From positions 45,710-109,709 of the forward strand of contig NZ_CP061180.1 of assembly GCF_017355405.1 (NCBI RefSeq): a DNA stretch of 64,000 nt. The letters run 5' to 3'. Both the position numbers and the translations under genes were made by a program. This stretch comes from Roseomonas haemaphysalidis (GTDB lineage Bacteria; Pseudomonadota; Alphaproteobacteria; Acetobacterales; Acetobacteraceae). Of the stretch, positions 63,201-64,000 are shown in pieces. Position 1 is the stretch's first letter. Every line of letters starts with the position of its first letter. A model generated the notes under the pieces. The model was not told the DNA's origin. It saw only the letters and a list, made by a program, of their open reading frames with translations, and did not search any database.

Positions 63201-63757
63201 ACGAGGAACTCGCTGCCGATCCTGGCGCCGGCCGCGTCGAAGACCTGCGCCTTGATGCCAGAGCCGCTGGCGTCGCCTCCCAGGCCGCTAGCATCACTCC
63301 AAGTGACGACGAAGCCACCGCTGGACAGGCCCGTGATGGCGGACGCGCCCTGGTCATTCGCCGTCTCGGTATTCACGAGGAACTCAGTGCCGGTCTTGGC
63401 GCCCGCCGCGTCGAAGACCTGCGCCTTGATGCCAGAGCCGCTGGCGTCGCCTCCCAGGCCGCTCTGGTCCTGCCATGTGACGACGAAGCCCCCATTGGAC
63501 AGGCCCGTGATGGCCGGCACGTGCTGAGCATTCTCCGTCACGGTGTTGACGAGGAACTCAGTTCCGGTCCTGGCGCCGGCCGCGTCGAAGACCTGCGCCT
63601 TGATGCCAAAGCCGTTGGCGTCGCCTCCCAGGCCGCTCTGGTCCATCCAGGCGACGACGAAGCCACCATTGGTCAGACCCGTGATGGCCGGCTCAATCTG
63701 ATAATTTTGCGTCTCGGTGTTCACGAGGAACTCGCCACCAAGCTTAAACGCAGCCAT
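60281..63757 (-). CDS. Large repeat protein with Ig-like and DUF4214 domains, probable type I secretion substrate
   Basis: 1158 residues from ATG 63757, with GGAG about 9 bases upstream; a TTG at 63772 is also in frame. No signal peptide. Residues about 1-410 hold seven repeats of about 58 residues (EFLVNTET, ITGLSSGGFVVTWQDQSGLG, KAQVFDAAGARIG). Three Ig-like repeats follow (about 415-690; VLVRQVDAAGNVSLPTTF), then one different Ig-like domain (DLAGNLSPIPV) and one domain with VHYQWQRADATGDYTDIADA. The C-terminal 260 residues are DUF4214-type: YSGLLGRDADDNGLSFWTYV, YRGLLGREAEDAGRAYF, YQNGLGRDGSAAEVGFYETV. DUF4214 tails and lack of a signal peptide fit type I export; its transporter is not adjacent. 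Probable role: surface or biofilm adhesin. Confidence 0.85.
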   Translation of the reverse strand: MAAFKLGGEFLVNTETQNYQIEPAITGLTNGGFVVAWMDQSGLGGDANGFGIKAQVFDAAGARTGTEFLVNTVTENAQHVPAITGLSNGGFVVTWQDQSGLGGDASGSGIKAQVFDAAGAKTGTEFLVNTETANDQGASAITGLSSGGFVVTWSDASGLGGDASGSGIKAQVFDAAGARIGSEFLVNTETLDDQGAPIITGLANGGFVVTWQDQSGLGGDASSFGVKAQVFDAAGARIGSEFLVNTETLNDQYVPTITGLSSGGFVVTWMDGSGLGGDAEGFGIKAQVFDASGARIGSEFLVNTETIHNQFAPTITGLTSGGFVVTWQDSSRLGADASGSGVKAQVFDAAGARIGGEFLVNTVTENYQYAPTITGLTNGGLVIAWSDTSGLGADASGSGIKAQIFALTLPDTTAPLAPTVALAHDTGNSSTDQVTRDGTLQVTPAEPGGVIEYSTDGSGIYSSSAPGYTFADGQHSVLVRQVDAAGNVSLPTTFNFVVDTMAPLAPMVTLAHDTGSSGTDRLTRDGTVSVAPAELDGAIEYSVDGGLTYSSSAPGYAGDGSADGKHSVLVRQVDAAGNASAPSFFSFILDTTAPLAPVVTLAHDTGSSGTDRVTRDGAISVVPAELDGAIEYSIDGGLTYSTAVPSYATDGSADGEHNVLVRQVDTAGNVSLPTTFDFVLDSTAPTAGVTSARLIQPAGGGETLQLAGTVEQAPGTTVQVLDDTTDLGVAVLSGDGHWSFSGSLGAGPHDIQVVARDLAGNLSPIPVTPIGNAAPTGELMASGALVRGQTLSASNTLADVDGLGTVHYQWQRADATGDYTDIADASQRSYLLTRDDIGHSLRLVATYVDGAGSTETVTGAGTGLVAARSIAAERIDTSEVSRPVEAMTSSDVAVRLADGDVLAPAAGTSQIQLADGLIHYAADSGAAYLARLYSGLLGRDADDNGLSFWTYVNGTEPDKLLVASGFLDSAEYQARHPSGTDAEFVDSLYRGLLGREAEDAGRAYFLDLLTHGVSRAEVLMGVADSAEAREHWDPLTAAGVFVPGEDSGLIRASYAAAFGREAEAGGLVFFDTLLKTGITLSQLGDGFENSIEFHAVHDAQTDHDFIASLYQNGLGRDGSAAEVGFYETVLASQAADRGDVLMAFATSPEGQAHLQWSL

Positions 63758-64000
63758 CACCGCTGTCTCCAATTTGGGCCGGATCGGCGACGTTCTGGCG
63801 CAGTCCAGGCGGACCGCCGAGGCATCGCGTTATCACGCAAATTTGCGCTCGGTGTAAATTCTCTTATTTCGGGAAAGGGTCCTTTGGGCTGCTTGAGGCG
63901 CCCGGTGTGCCCTCCATCTCACACTTCAGAGACCGAGACGCCTCACAGCCCAGCTCGCGATTCGGAGAGGAGAGGTCGCTAATGGGCAACCACATGAAGC
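63758..64000. promoter_or_regulatory. Upstream region of the DUF4214 repeat-protein gene
   Basis: No coding frame is supported. It contains a perfect 12-base palindrome CGCAAATTTGCG at 63836-63847, about 80 bases before the start codon, which could be an operator. Confidence 0.4.

Overview
The window looks like a GC-rich alphaproteobacterial accessory region, most likely from an Acetobacteraceae (Roseomonas-like) genome. Supporting signs are GC-rich codon use, a MucR/Ros regulator, a PEP-CTERM protein, DUF4214 type I secretion substrates, a FecI/FecR-controlled siderophore receptor and many IS5- and IS3-family insertion sequences. No rRNA, replication or conjugation gene was recognised and no tRNA was noticed. 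The genus is inference; the gene calls rest on the sequence.

Layout. (1) 1-7680: a minus-strand siderophore-iron locus in the order fecI-type ECF sigma, fecR, TonB-dependent receptor, periplasmic binding protein, fused FhuB-type permease, FhuF-type reductase (cut by the window edge). A Fur-like box precedes the sigma gene, and the last four genes overlap by 4-8 bases. (2) 7900-21700: ordinary chromosomal genes: secreted hypotheticals, an MFS transporter, an SPFH/band-7 protein translationally coupled to an NAD-kinase-like membrane protein, an XRE regulator divergent from an epimerase-like SDR, a broken HAD gene, and a LysR regulator divergent from a classical SDR. (3) 21700-29330: an insertion-sequence graveyard holding a small-protein module, a truncated umuDC operon and an intact vapBC-type toxin-antitoxin pair. 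(4) 29400-42700: an AT-rich island broken by IS elements, with a 1759-residue serralysin/cadherin/DUF4214 protein, a 5'-truncated glycosyltransferase-like gene, an HlyD adaptor and a frameshifted type I secretion ABC transporter. (5) 42700-48600: a binding-protein remnant cut by an intact IS5-type element, MucR, a frameshifted psiF-like gene, small proteins and two further pseudogenes (NYN, PEP-CTERM). (6) 48900-60000: a chemoreceptor with a C-terminal PilZ domain, an outer-membrane barrel, a lipoprotein, a Sel1-like protein and a second copy of the small-protein module with Rmf-like genes. (7) 60240-64000: a second large DUF4214 repeat protein.

The most unusual feature is a set of very small paralogous genes in three places (about 23.6-24.7, 45.6-46.1 and 53.8-55.3 kb). 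In two places families here called B and C are divergent across an intergenic region of 295-300 bases. Both copies carry an identical 14-base palindrome (TCACG-N4-CGTGA) in front of family B and an AACC-N3-GGTT palindrome in front of family C. The first palindrome recurs, exactly or with one change, before two more small-gene units. This suggests a small undescribed regulon.

Many genes carry a single nonsense codon or one-base indel (DUF1772, HAD, UmuD, T1SS ABC, PsiF, PEP-CTERM, NYN, Rmf-like, most transposases). This fits either local genome decay or residual base errors in the assembly.
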